NCBI RefSeq assembly: GCF_000633255.1
Contig: NZ_AYMJ01000015.1
Span: forward strand, 62,001-126,000
From: Pseudomonas sp. H1h
Lineage (GTDB): Bacteria > Pseudomonadota > Gammaproteobacteria > Pseudomonadales > Pseudomonadaceae
Direction of reading: 5' to 3'
DNA: 64,000 nt
Positions 8,077 through 16,133 of this stretch are shown piece after piece. A program made the translations under genes and the position numbers. Numbering within the stretch: the stretch's first letter is position 1; each line of letters starts with the position of its first letter. The notes beneath the pieces were generated by a model. That model was not told the DNA's origin and made no database searches. It saw only the letters and a list, made by a program, of their open reading frames with translations.

Positions 8077-8661
8077 ATGTTAACCACTCAAGCAACATCG
8101 TTCACCGGCGAGAGCCTGCCAAGGTGCCTCGTCGGCCACCTGCTCGACCCGCAACTGGTCGAAGTTGAAGCCGCAGCGCATACCGCTGCACTGGCCGCCG
8201 CCAGCCTCAACTTCACGATGCAGAAACAGACTCAGACCAACTGGTGCTGGGCAGCCGTTTCCGCCTCGGTCGGCAACTACTACGGCACCGGGTCCTGGAC
8301 CCAGTGCGGTGTCGCCAGTACCCAACTGGACCGCAATTGCTGCAATCAGCCGGGACCGTGCAACGTCTACGGCTATCTGGATTCGGCCCTGCAAACCACC
8401 CGTAGCTACAACGGCATGAATCAGGGTTCGCTGCAGATGTCGGCCATCCAGAACCAGATCAACATGGGCCGCCCGGTCGGCCTGCGCTGTGCCTGGTACG
8501 GCGGCGGTGCGCACTTCCTGACGATTTATGGCACCAACGGCAACTACGTGCTGGTTGCCGACTCGATCTACGGTTACTCGACCCGTGCACTGAACGCGTT
8601 CCCCGGTTCATACAACGGCGGCGGCAACTGGACCCACACTTACTTCACCGCAAAAAACTAG
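8077..8661 (+). CDS. Papain-like cysteine protease (C70/AvrRpt2-like)
   Basis: A 194-residue protein with a papain fold. A 45-residue N-terminal extension with no signal peptide precedes the oxyanion/nucleophile motif QTQTNWCWAA (Cys57). The catalytic His is in GGGAHFLTIYG (His146) and the Asp in VLVADSIYG (Asp162), so the triad is complete. This layout is that of peptidase family C70 and papain-like C39 relatives, which includes the type III effector AvrRpt2. Five other cysteines (77, 88, 89, 95, 138) are unusual for a cytoplasmic protein. Strong GGAGG before the ATG. It forms an operon with the next gene, 12 bp away. Target and export route are unknown; a self-cleaved N-terminus is possible. 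Confidence 0.8.
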   Translation: MLTTQATSFTGESLPRCLVGHLLDPQLVEVEAAAHTAALAAASLNFTMQKQTQTNWCWAAVSASVGNYYGTGSWTQCGVASTQLDRNCCNQPGPCNVYGYLDSALQTTRSYNGMNQGSLQMSAIQNQINMGRPVGLRCAWYGGGAHFLTIYGTNGNYVLVADSIYGYSTRALNAFPGSYNGGGNWTHTYFTAKN

Positions 8662-8673
8662 GAGGGCGACATC

Positions 8674-9273
8674 ATGCAACTGACTTATCCAAAGGCGCCT
8701 TCCAACGGCGTTCAGACCCTGCGTCCGGCGCTGCAAGCCGCACTGCAAACCCAAGGCTTGGGCATCAATCGCCAATTCGCCAACGCCACACCGGCGAAGA
8801 TCAGCCTGAGCGAAGCCTATCGTGGTTATTCGCTGACACTGGACGACCTGAGCCAGGGCAAAGGCCTGCGGGATGCGCGTATCGGTGACTGGCACTACCT
8901 GGTGTTTGCCGACGGCGTGACCATTGCCGATGCGCAACTGGCGGAGGTTCGCGGCCACGTCGAGTTCTCTTCGCTGAACCATGGCAGCCGGGCCACCGAC
9001 ACCGTGGGCGCATTGAAACTGGCAGAACAGGCGCCGCAACTGCAAGGCAAAACCGTCGAATTGCGCGTGCTGTTTGTTTCGGCCCTGCACGTCGTGGCGA
9101 TCTGGCTGCATGCGGACGGCGAGGATGTGCTGATTCCGATCGAGCCGACGCCCAAGGCGCTGGGCGACTCGCGGTTGTACAGCGAAGCGGCACTGCTGGC
9201 ACTGCTCAAACCGGCGGCTGATCGCGCCAAACAGCGCTTTGACGCCGATACCAGTGGGCAACTGGGCAGCTGA
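8674..9273 (+). CDS. Unknown partner of the papain-like protease
   Basis: A 199-residue protein I do not recognise. It has no signal peptide or membrane segment. The centre is beta-rich (GDWHYLVFADGVTIADAQLA; GKTVELRVLFVSALHVVAIW; EDVLIPIEPTPKAL) and the C-terminus helical. A very strong AGGAGGG lies before its ATG, 12 bp after the protease stop, so it is translated from the same mRNA. By position it could be an inhibitor, chaperone, substrate or immunity protein of the protease; this is inference only. A bidirectional terminator follows. Confidence 0.7.
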   Translation: MQLTYPKAPSNGVQTLRPALQAALQTQGLGINRQFANATPAKISLSEAYRGYSLTLDDLSQGKGLRDARIGDWHYLVFADGVTIADAQLAEVRGHVEFSSLNHGSRATDTVGALKLAEQAPQLQGKTVELRVLFVSALHVVAIWLHADGEDVLIPIEPTPKALGDSRLYSEAALLALLKPAADRAKQRFDADTSGQLGS

Positions 9274-9287
9274 CAAACGCTGCGTAT

Positions 9288-9318
9288 AAAAAAACCCGGA
9301 CACTGTCCGGGTTTTTTA
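9288..9318. terminator. Bidirectional rho-independent terminator
   Basis: A7-CCCGGAC, a three- to four-base loop, then GTCCGGG-T6. It serves both the protease operon on the plus strand and the convergent helicase gene on the minus strand. Confidence 0.9.
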
Positions 9319-9336
9319 TTGGCCGCTGAAGGCGAC

Positions 9337-10677
9337 TTACTCAGCCGCAGGCTCTGCTGGCTTGCGACGCTTGAGCGGTGCCATGCCGTCGCTGCTCACC
9401 AGTGAATCCGGCTTCGGACGGTTGGCGCTCTTGCGCTTGGTCGGGGTCTTGGCGGCGGTTTTCTTCTTGTCGCCCTTGGCGTCGGTCTTTTTCTTCTTCA
9501 CGCCGACAGCCTTGCCCGAGGCCTTGACCTTTTTCGGCCCGCCGTAGGTGCCTTTGACTTCCTTGATGGTGCGGCGCTCGAAGCTCTGCTTCAGGTAGCG
9601 CTCGATGCTCGACATCAGGTTCCAGTCACCGTGGCAGATCAGCGAGATCGCCAGACCGTCGTTGCCGGCACGGCCGGTACGACCGATACGGTGCACGTAT
9701 TCGTCGCCGCTGCGTGGCATGTCGAAGTTGATCACCAGGTCCAGGCCATCAACGTCCAGGCCACGGGCCGCCACATCGGTAGCCACCAGAATCTTCACGC
9801 CGCCCTGCTTCAGACGGTCGATCGCCAGTTTGCGATCCTTCTGGTCTTTCTCGCCGTGCAGCACGAACGCCTTGTATTCCTGAGCCACGAGGCGGCCGTA
9901 GATGCGGTCGGCCATGGCGCGGGTGTTGGTGAAGACGATGGCCTTCTGGTAGGTCTCGTTGGCCAGCAGCCAGTTCACAATCTGCTCTTTGTGCTGATTG
10001 TGATCAGCGGTGATGATCTGCTGACGGGTGGTCGAGTTCAGTTGGCTGACCGCATTGAGCTGCAAGTGCTCAGGGTTGTTCAGCACCTTGGCGATCATGT
10101 CGCGCAGGCCGGAACCGCCGGTGGTCGCGGAGAACAGCATGGTCTGCTGCCGGTTCGGGCATTCGTCGACCAGACGCTGTACGTCTTCGGCGAAACCCAT
10201 GTCGAGCATGCGGTCGGCTTCGTCGAGTACCAGCACTTCGACTTCTTTGAGGTCGAGGTTGCCGGCGTTGAGTTGCTCGATCATCCGGCCCGGGGTGCCG
10301 ATCAGGATATCCGGCACCTTGCGCAACATCGCGGCCTGGACCTTGAAGTCTTCACCACCGGTGATCAGGCCGGACTTGATGAAGGTGAACTGCGAGAAGC
10401 GTTCGACTTCCTTCAGGGTCTGCTGGGCCAGTTCACGGGTCGGCAACAGGATCAGCGTCTTGATGCTGACGCGGATCTTGGCCGGGCCGATCAGGCGGTT
10501 GAGGATCGGCAGGACAAAAGCGGCGGTCTTGCCGCTACCGGTTTGCGCCGTCACCCGCAGGTCACGCCCCTGGAGCGCCAGCGGAATGGCCGCTGCTTGC
10601 ACCGGCGTTGGCTCGACAAATTTCAGCTCGGCCACGGCTTTGAGCAGGCGTTCGTGCAGGGCGAATTGGGAAAACAC
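9337..10677 (-). CDS. DEAD-box ATP-dependent RNA helicase
   Basis: With the GTG at 10677 (GAGGT upstream at good spacing) the protein has 446 residues; a longer reading to 10758 adds unlikely sequence. Motifs in order: Q motif EPTPVQ, Walker A AQTGSGKT (44-51), PTRELA, TPGR, DEAD (152-155), SAT (183-185), and HRIGRTGRAG near the end of domain 2. The last 70 residues are an extremely basic Lys/Ala/Pro tail (KKKKTDAKGDKKKTAAK) typical of RhlE-type helicases and likely to bind rRNA. Probably acts in ribosome assembly or mRNA decay. Subfamily not certain. Confidence 0.9.
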   Translation of the reverse strand: MFSQFALHERLLKAVAELKFVEPTPVQAAAIPLALQGRDLRVTAQTGSGKTAAFVLPILNRLIGPAKIRVSIKTLILLPTRELAQQTLKEVERFSQFTFIKSGLITGGEDFKVQAAMLRKVPDILIGTPGRMIEQLNAGNLDLKEVEVLVLDEADRMLDMGFAEDVQRLVDECPNRQQTMLFSATTGGSGLRDMIAKVLNNPEHLQLNAVSQLNSTTRQQIITADHNQHKEQIVNWLLANETYQKAIVFTNTRAMADRIYGRLVAQEYKAFVLHGEKDQKDRKLAIDRLKQGGVKILVATDVAARGLDVDGLDLVINFDMPRSGDEYVHRIGRTGRAGNDGLAISLICHGDWNLMSSIERYLKQSFERRTIKEVKGTYGGPKKVKASGKAVGVKKKKTDAKGDKKKTAAKTPTKRKSANRPKPDSLVSSDGMAPLKRRKPAEPAAE

Positions 10678-10868
10678 GGGTGCTACCTCGAAGATATGCA
10701 AAAAAACAGCTGCATAGGTTACCGGTTTCGAGCGCTCAGGCCGAGTTTCTTTATACAAACGGGCGTAATCAGTGGCTTTTTTGTTGCTCGATTTGTCTCC
10801 ATCGGTAATACACAGCGTCTTAAATGCTCTAATCGCCCATCGCGTCTTACAGAAGAATCGTTGCTCAC

Positions 10869-12167
10869 ATGGATTTCAAACAGCTCTGGCTCAACGCCCA
10901 AGACCTCTGGGGTGCCCTCGAACAGCACCCGTTCCTGCAATCCGGCCTGGCGCTGATGCTGCTATTAGTCATCGCGCTGGTCCTCGGACGAGTGGCGCGC
11001 TATCTGATCCTGCATGCCAGCCGCATGCTCGGTCGCCAGCCGGCGCTGCACTGGATCAACGACTTTCGCCACAACAAGGTGTTTCAGCGCCTGGCGCAGA
11101 TGACGCCGTCGCTGGTGATCCAGTTCGGCCTGCACCTGGTGCCGGAACTGAGCAAAACCGCGATGACCTTCCTCGGCAACGTGGCGCTGTCCTTCACCAT
11201 CCTGTTCCTGCTGCTGTCGGTCAGCGCCCTGCTCAACGCGTTGCTGGACATCTATGCGCGCACCGAACACGCCCGCACCCGGTCGATCAAAGGCTATGTG
11301 CAACTGGCGAAAATGGTCTTGTACGTGTTCGGCGCGATTATCATCGTCGCCACCCTGATCGACCGTTCACCGCTGTTGCTGCTCTCCGGTCTGGGTGCGA
11401 TGTCGGCGGTGATTCTGTTGGTCTACAAGGACACCCTGCTGTCGTTCGTCGCCAGCGTGCAACTGACCAGTAACGACATGCTGCGGGTCGGCGACTGGAT
11501 CGAAATGCCCCAGGTCGGCGCCGATGGCGACGTGGTCGACATCACTTTGCACACGGTCAAGGTGCAGAATTTCGACAAGACCATCGTCTCGATTCCGACC
11601 TGGCGCCTGATGAGCGAGTCGTTCAGAAACTGGCGCGGCATGCAGCAGTCCGGTGGGCGGCGGATCAAACGCAGCCTGTTCATTGATGCCAGCGGCGTGC
11701 GCTTCATCCGCGACGATGAAGAGGAAAAGCTCTCCCAGGTGCACCTGCTGACCGACTACATGAGCCGCAAGAAAGCCGAACTCAAGGCGTGGAACGAGGC
11801 GCAGGGCAACGTCGCGGCGATGTCGGCCAACCGGCGGCGCATGACCAACATCGGCACTTTCCGCGCTTACGCACTGGCGTACCTGAAGAGCCACCCGGAG
11901 GTCCAGCCGAACATGACCTGCATGGTCCGCCAGATGCAGACCACCGCGCAGGGCATTCCACTGGAAATCTACTGCTTCACCAGCACCACGGCGTGGGCCG
12001 ACTATGAGCGGATTCAGGGGGATATTTTCGATTACCTGCTGGCGGTGCTGCCGGAGTTTGGGTTGAGCCTGTATCAGCAGCCGAGTGGCGGGGATTTGCG
12101 GTCGGGGTTGTTGCCGGCGGTGTTGGGTTCGGCGCACATTCCGCAAACCCAGAAACACTTGATGTAA
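10869..12167 (+). CDS. MscS-type mechanosensitive channel (YbdG-like)
   Basis: A 432-residue inner-membrane protein. Several N-terminal transmembrane segments are followed by the pore-lining MscS helix region (LLLSGLGAMSAVILLVYKDT) and the conserved beta domain (LRVGDWIEMPQVGADGDVVD). The cytosolic domain carries a long insertion and ends in an extended tail, as in the larger YbdG/MscM-like members. It should release solutes during hypo-osmotic shock. The ATG at 10869 has no strong ribosome site. The last 30 codons change to a G-rich codon pattern (GGGGATTTGCGGTCGGGG). Confidence 0.85.
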   Translation: MDFKQLWLNAQDLWGALEQHPFLQSGLALMLLLVIALVLGRVARYLILHASRMLGRQPALHWINDFRHNKVFQRLAQMTPSLVIQFGLHLVPELSKTAMTFLGNVALSFTILFLLLSVSALLNALLDIYARTEHARTRSIKGYVQLAKMVLYVFGAIIIVATLIDRSPLLLLSGLGAMSAVILLVYKDTLLSFVASVQLTSNDMLRVGDWIEMPQVGADGDVVDITLHTVKVQNFDKTIVSIPTWRLMSESFRNWRGMQQSGGRRIKRSLFIDASGVRFIRDDEEEKLSQVHLLTDYMSRKKAELKAWNEAQGNVAAMSANRRRMTNIGTFRAYALAYLKSHPEVQPNMTCMVRQMQTTAQGIPLEIYCFTSTTAWADYERIQGDIFDYLLAVLPEFGLSLYQQPSGGDLRSGLLPAVLGSAHIPQTQKHLM

Positions 12168-12182
12168 CGCCACCGATCAAAA

Positions 12183-12275
12183 CTGTGGGAGTGAGCCTGC
12201 TCGCGAAGGCGTCAAATCAGTCAACATAATCTTTGAATGACACATCGCTTTCGCGAGCAAGCCCGCTCCCACAGG
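12183..12275. repeat. REP element, inverted pair (type 1)
   Basis: Two copies in opposite orientation between convergent genes: TGGGAGTGAGCCTGCTCGCG on the left and TCGCGAGCAAGCCCGCTCCC on the right. Confidence 0.9.
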
Positions 12276-12277
12276 GG

Positions 12278-13144
12278 TTATCCGGTGGTTGGAACTTTGC
12301 GGATACCTAAACGGCTAATCCATACGGCTGTGAGGATGACACTCCCGCCAAGGAACAACCTGCCCAGTTCCTCGTGCTGATTCCAGATCAGCAGATTCAG
12401 CAGCAAGCCCACCGGCACATGCAGGTTATTCATCACTGCCAGCGTGCCGCCATTGACCAGGCACGCGCCCTTGTTCCACCAGTACAGACCCAGCGCCGTC
12501 GAGACCAGCCCGAGAAACAGCAACACGCCCCACTGCAGCGGCGCTTCAGGCAGAAAGTCGGCTTTGCCGAACAGCAGAAACGCCGGCAACACCACCGCCA
12601 ATGCACCGAGATAGAAGAAGCCGAAACGCCGGTAATGCGGCAGGTCGCTTGGGTGTTTCGCCACCAGGTGCTTGTACAGCACCTGTCCGGCGGCGTAGGT
12701 GAAGTTGGCCAGTTGCAGCAGCAAAAAGCCCATGAAGAAGTCCGGGTTGATCCGGTCAAAGCGAATCACCGCCGCGCCACCTACTGCGACCAATGCGGCC
12801 ACCAGCGCCCACGGGTTGAAACGGCGGTTCAGCGCATCTTCGATCAGCGTCACGTGCAGCGGCGTGAGGATGGTGAACAGCAGCACCTCCGGCACCGTCA
12901 GCACGCGGAAGCTCAGGTACAGGCAGACGTAGGTGATGCCGAACTGCAGCGCGCCGATCAGCAGCATGCCGCGCATGAACGCAGGTTCCACCGAGCGCCA
13001 GCGGGTCAGCGGGATGAACACCAGCCCGGCCAGCACCACACGCACCAGCACCGCAAAGTAGCTGTCGACATGCCCGGCGAGGTATTCGCCGATCAGACTG
13101 AAGGAAAACGCCTGGATCAGCGTGACAAAAAGTAGATAGCCCAT
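12278..13144 (-). CDS. EamA/DMT family transporter
   Basis: A 288-residue protein with ten hydrophobic segments in two repeats. It starts MGYLLFVTLIQAFSFSLIGE and has the repeat-1 end RVLTVPEVLLFTILTPLHVT and repeat-2 LYWWNKGACLVNGGTLAVMN, which resemble the carboxylate/amino acid/amine transporter branch. Short basic C-terminus. It begins a small minus-strand block and converges on the MscS gene across a REP pair. Exporter of an unidentified small metabolite. Confidence 0.85.
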   Translation of the reverse strand: MGYLLFVTLIQAFSFSLIGEYLAGHVDSYFAVLVRVVLAGLVFIPLTRWRSVEPAFMRGMLLIGALQFGITYVCLYLSFRVLTVPEVLLFTILTPLHVTLIEDALNRRFNPWALVAALVAVGGAAVIRFDRINPDFFMGFLLLQLANFTYAAGQVLYKHLVAKHPSDLPHYRRFGFFYLGALAVVLPAFLLFGKADFLPEAPLQWGVLLFLGLVSTALGLYWWNKGACLVNGGTLAVMNNLHVPVGLLLNLLIWNQHEELGRLFLGGSVILTAVWISRLGIRKVPTTG

Positions 13145-13257
13145 GGTCGCCTCTGTTTCGAATGGCGGCGACGATAGCGGGTTTTACGCCTGATCGCGAA
13201 CCCTGTGCAAAGGCTGCCGCCGTGGGGACGACGCTGCTCGCCCCCACAGGACCAGAG

Positions 13258-13680
13258 TCATCCTTTGACGCAGTGCTCCATGCCGTGTCCGCCGCCTTCG
13301 TACTCAGGGCCGTAATAGTATTTGTTGAACGAGAGTTTGCCGTCAGACCCTGCCTCTACCTTGGCGGCACCCACACCATAATCTTTCAGTGCCGGGTCGG
13401 TGTGAGCGAAGTAAATGGCCAGTGAATCGGCGTTGGCAGCCGCAAAACCGTCGTACACGGATTTGTCTGCCAGCGTCAGCTTGAAACTGTAGGCGCCGTA
13501 ATGACCCGTGCTCTGCTCGGCGTTGAGCTTCATGTCAACCGTGCCTTTGAACTCGCCAATGTGACTGTCAGTGCCTTTGCACTGATAGACACCACTGAAA
13601 TCGGTGCCGGTGAACGGCGGTGGACTCGCCCAGGCGGGCGCCGAAATGAATGCGATTGCGGCAATGACTTTCTTCAACAT
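13258..13680 (-). CDS. Small secreted beta-rich hypothetical protein
   Basis: A 140-residue protein with a clear signal peptide (MLKKVIAAIAFISAPAWA) and a mature part that looks like a single beta sandwich (GTDFSGVYQCKGTDSHIGEF; GAYSFKLTLADKSVYDGFAA). Two cysteines, in YQCKG and EHCVKG near the C-terminus, probably form one disulfide. It is likely periplasmic. Function unknown; the position 113 bp upstream of the DMT transporter start suggests separate transcription. Confidence 0.7.
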   Translation of the reverse strand: MLKKVIAAIAFISAPAWASPPPFTGTDFSGVYQCKGTDSHIGEFKGTVDMKLNAEQSTGHYGAYSFKLTLADKSVYDGFAAANADSLAIYFAHTDPALKDYGVGAAKVEAGSDGKLSFNKYYYGPEYEGGGHGMEHCVKG

Positions 13681-14003
13681 CGTGATCTCCCTGTCTTGTT
13701 TGTCAGCGGTGTCGGCTCGTAGCTCACCAAGCGGTTCACCCCTGATCGCTGACTGTTCAGCTGACGCAAAAGCCTAAAGATGCCGCGTCCGACGAACAAC
13801 CTGAAAACCATGTAGGAACTTTCTGTTTTTGCGTTCCCCATAAAACGACAACAGGCAAAAAAAAGCCCGATCTCGCTAAAGCGTTCAATCGGGCTACAGC
13901 ACTCAGGAGCAACAAGTGCAAAGGGAGGTTCGATGCGCGTAGAACCTTGAAGGGGTTGCGCCAGGTCACTAAAACAATCGGCGATTATCTGGCGATTAAC
14001 CGA
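13681..14003. other. Intergenic region with one terminator
   Basis: About 320 bp between two minus-strand genes. It contains the azoreductase terminator (13857-13895) and, closer to 13681, the probable promoter of the small secreted protein gene. I see no further gene. Confidence 0.5.
13857..13895 (-). terminator. Rho-independent terminator of azoR
   Basis: Read on the minus strand, AGCCCGAT and ATCGGGCT (13888-13895 and 13864-13871) pair around a loop with its own small stem, followed by a run of eight T. Confidence 0.8.
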
Positions 14004-14603
14004 TCAAGCGACTTGAGACAGTTTGGCGTTGGCCTGATTCAGGCCCTTCTCCTGGAAGTCGCCGCCCAGGTTCATGCCTTCGGCGTGAATGAAGGTCACG
14101 TCGTGGATGCCGATGAAGCCCATGACCTGACGCAGGTACGGTTCCTGATGATCCGCCGGGCCGCCGGCGTAGATGCCGCCGCGAGCGGTGAGCACGTAGG
14201 CACGTTTGCCGCTGAGCAGGCCTTGCGGGCCGGTTTCGGTGTACTTGAAGGTCACGCCGGCACGCAGCACGTGGTCGAGCCAGGCCTTGAGGGTGCTCGG
14301 GATCGCGAAGTTGTACATCGGCGCAGCCATTACCAGCACGTCGGCGGCCAGCAACTCATCGGTCAACTCGTTGGAGCGGTCCAGCGATGATTGCTCGTTG
14401 GCGTTGCGCTGCTCGGCAGGCGTCATCCAGCCGCCCAGCAGGTTGGCGTCCAGGTGTGGCACCGGGTTCACGGCGAGGTCACGCACAGTGATCTGATCGT
14501 TGGGATGCGCCGCTTTCCACTGACCGATAAAGGTCTGGGTCAGTTGACGGGAAACCGAGTCTTGCTGGCGGGCGCTGCTTTCGATGATCAGAACGCGGGA
14601 CAT
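14004..14603 (-). CDS. azoR: FMN-dependent NADH-azoreductase
   Basis: A 199-residue flavodoxin-fold protein. The start MSRVLIIESSARQQDSVSRQ gives the FMN phosphate loop (ESSARQQDS), and APMYNFAIPSTLKAWLDHVL (about 95-114) and TARGGIYAGGPADHQEPYL are conserved AzoR signatures. It reduces quinones and azo compounds with NADH through FMN as a homodimer. The true start is the ATG at 14603 with GGAG upstream; the reading frame continues open to 14765 only through a REP-containing leader. Terminator downstream. Confidence 0.92.
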   Translation of the reverse strand: MSRVLIIESSARQQDSVSRQLTQTFIGQWKAAHPNDQITVRDLAVNPVPHLDANLLGGWMTPAEQRNANEQSSLDRSNELTDELLAADVLVMAAPMYNFAIPSTLKAWLDHVLRAGVTFKYTETGPQGLLSGKRAYVLTARGGIYAGGPADHQEPYLRQVMGFIGIHDVTFIHAEGMNLGGDFQEKGLNQANAKLSQVA

Positions 14604-14681
14604 GGTGTGTAGTCTCCATCCGAGAATGTTGTAGGTCGATGGAGTGAAGGTTAAACAGGGTTGGATCGATGAAAAAGCGCA

Positions 14682-14709
14682 AATAATTGCTGCAAAGCAT
14701 CGAATAATT
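14682..14709 (-). promoter_or_regulatory. Direct repeats upstream of azoR
   Basis: AATAATT occurs at 14682-14688 and again at 14703-14709, exactly 21 bp apart (two helical turns), about 80-105 bp upstream of the azoR start codon. It could be a regulator site or an UP-like element. Weak evidence. Confidence 0.25.
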
Positions 14710-14731
14710 CGTTTAGATGCGTCTAAGCCTT

Positions 14732-14823
14732 TGTGGGAGCGAGCCTGCTCGCGAAAGCGGTGCATCAGTCAGAGACTGTGTCGACTGACCCTACGCCTTC
14801 GCGAGCAGGCTCGCTCCCACAGG
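14732..14823. repeat. REP element, inverted pair (type 1)
   Basis: GTGGGAGCGAGCCTGCTCGC on the left and the near-perfect reverse complement on the right, about 35 bp apart. It lies between the promoter of azoR and the stop of the next minus-strand gene. Confidence 0.9.
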
Positions 14824-14831
14824 GATCGATA

Positions 14832-15146
14832 TTATTTCGGGCTGCAGCTCAGTTCGATGCGCAGCCTGATGATCTCGCGTGAGAACTTGGCCGTGGCGTT
14901 TGTATGTTTGCCGGCCGGCACCTCGATGTTGCGTGTACGCGGTGCTTCCGGGCCATTGCTGAACACGGCTTTGCACAGCGCATCGACATCGCCGTAGTTG
15001 GCGACGCGGATCGAGCCAATGTCTTTATCGGTGTCGTAGGTTTCGTAGTCGATCTTCAGGCCATTGAGGCTCTTCTGCACATCGATCGGGTAAGCAAACG
15101 CAGTCAGCGGCAGCAACGCTAGCACCACACAACAGAATTTTTTCAT
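14832..15146 (-). CDS. Small periplasmic hypothetical protein
   Basis: A 104-residue protein with a signal peptide (MKKFCCVVLALLPLTAFA) and a mature Ig-like beta sandwich of about 86 residues (YPIDVQKSLNGLKIDYETYD; RNIEVPAGKHTNATAKFSRE). Two cysteines (DALCKAV, ELSCSPK) lie at positions consistent with one disulfide. Relatives in Pseudomonas are, as I recall, sometimes labelled 3-phosphoglycerate kinase; nothing in the sequence supports that. It is divergent from the LysR gene next to it, 49 bp away. Confidence 0.75.
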   Translation of the reverse strand: MKKFCCVVLALLPLTAFAYPIDVQKSLNGLKIDYETYDTDKDIGSIRVANYGDVDALCKAVFSNGPEAPRTRNIEVPAGKHTNATAKFSREIIRLRIELSCSPK

Positions 15147-15195
15147 TCGCCAGTCTCCATGAGGGACGGCCAGCTTAGGACAAGAGGAGCTATTG

Positions 15196-16119
15196 ATGAA
15201 AGCGCCCCGCGTGACCCTTGATCAATGGCGAACACTGCAGGCCGTGGTCGACCATGGCGGATTCGCCCAGGCCGCCGAGGCACTGCACCGTTCGCAATCG
15301 TCGGTGAGTTACACCGTCGCCCGCATGCAGGATCAGCTCGGCGTGCCTTTGCTGCGCATCGACGGGCGTAAAGCGGTGCTTACCGAGGCCGGTGGCGTGC
15401 TGCTGCGCCGCTCACGGCAACTGGTGAAACAGGCCAGCCAACTGGAAGACCTCGCCCACCATATGGAGCAAGGCTGGGAGGCCGAGGTGCGACTGGTGGT
15501 CGATGCCGCTTACCCGAGCGCGCGCATCGTCAGGGCCCTGACCGCGTTCATGCCGCAGAGTCGCGGCTGCCGCGTGCGCCTGCGCGAGGAGGTGTTGTCG
15601 GGTGTAGAAGAAGTGTTGCTTGAAGGCGTGGCCGATCTGGCCATTACTGGTCTGAGCATCCCCGGCTACCTCGGCGCGGAATTGAGCGACGTCGAGTTTG
15701 TCGCCGTCGCCCACCCTGATCACGCCCTGCATCGGCTCAACCGCGAGCTGAGCTTCCAGGATCTGGAAACCCAGATGCAGGTGGTGATCCGCGACTCCGG
15801 TCGCCAGCAACCGCGCGACGTCGGCTGGCTCGGCGCCGAACAGCGCTGGACCGTCGGCAGCCTCGCCACCGCCGCGACATTCGTCAGCAGTGGCCTGGGC
15901 TTTGCCTGGTTGCCACGGCACATGATCGAACGGGAATTGAAGGAAGGCACGCTCAAGCTGCTACCGTTGGATCAGGGCGGCAGCCGTAACCCGAGCTTCT
16001 ACCTGTATTCGAACAAGGACAAACCACTGGGCCCGGCGACGCAAATCCTCATCGAACTGTTGCGCACCTTCGACACATTACCGCTGGACGCGCCGTTCGC
16101 CGCCCCCGAACAAGCCTGA
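15196..16119 (+). CDS. LysR family transcriptional regulator
   Basis: A 307-residue regulator. The N-terminal winged helix (GGFAQAAEALHRSQSSVSYTVARMQDQLG, about residues 20-48) is followed by a linker helix and a substrate-binding domain (RLVVDAAYPSARIVRALTAF onward). Start: the ATG at 15196 has AGAGGAG six bases upstream; a TTG three bases earlier is not needed. It reads in the same direction as the hydrolase and cyclophilin genes that follow at 14 bp, so it may control or simply be co-transcribed with them. Confidence 0.88.
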   Translation: MKAPRVTLDQWRTLQAVVDHGGFAQAAEALHRSQSSVSYTVARMQDQLGVPLLRIDGRKAVLTEAGGVLLRRSRQLVKQASQLEDLAHHMEQGWEAEVRLVVDAAYPSARIVRALTAFMPQSRGCRVRLREEVLSGVEEVLLEGVADLAITGLSIPGYLGAELSDVEFVAVAHPDHALHRLNRELSFQDLETQMQVVIRDSGRQQPRDVGWLGAEQRWTVGSLATAATFVSSGLGFAWLPRHMIERELKEGTLKLLPLDQGGSRNPSFYLYSNKDKPLGPATQILIELLRTFDTLPLDAPFAAPEQA

Positions 16120-16133
16120 CACGGAGTTCACCG

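Noticed and set aside
9631..10956. A 441-codon open frame on the plus strand opposite the DEAD-box helicase
   Set aside because: The helicase frame contains every DEAD-box motif. The plus-strand frame crosses the helicase promoter and has no family features.
13201..13257. A further REP copy near 13220-13250
   Set aside because: The segment CGTGGGGACGACGCTGCTCG only loosely resembles the type 1 core and has no matching partner; it could be a decayed copy, but the match is too weak to list.
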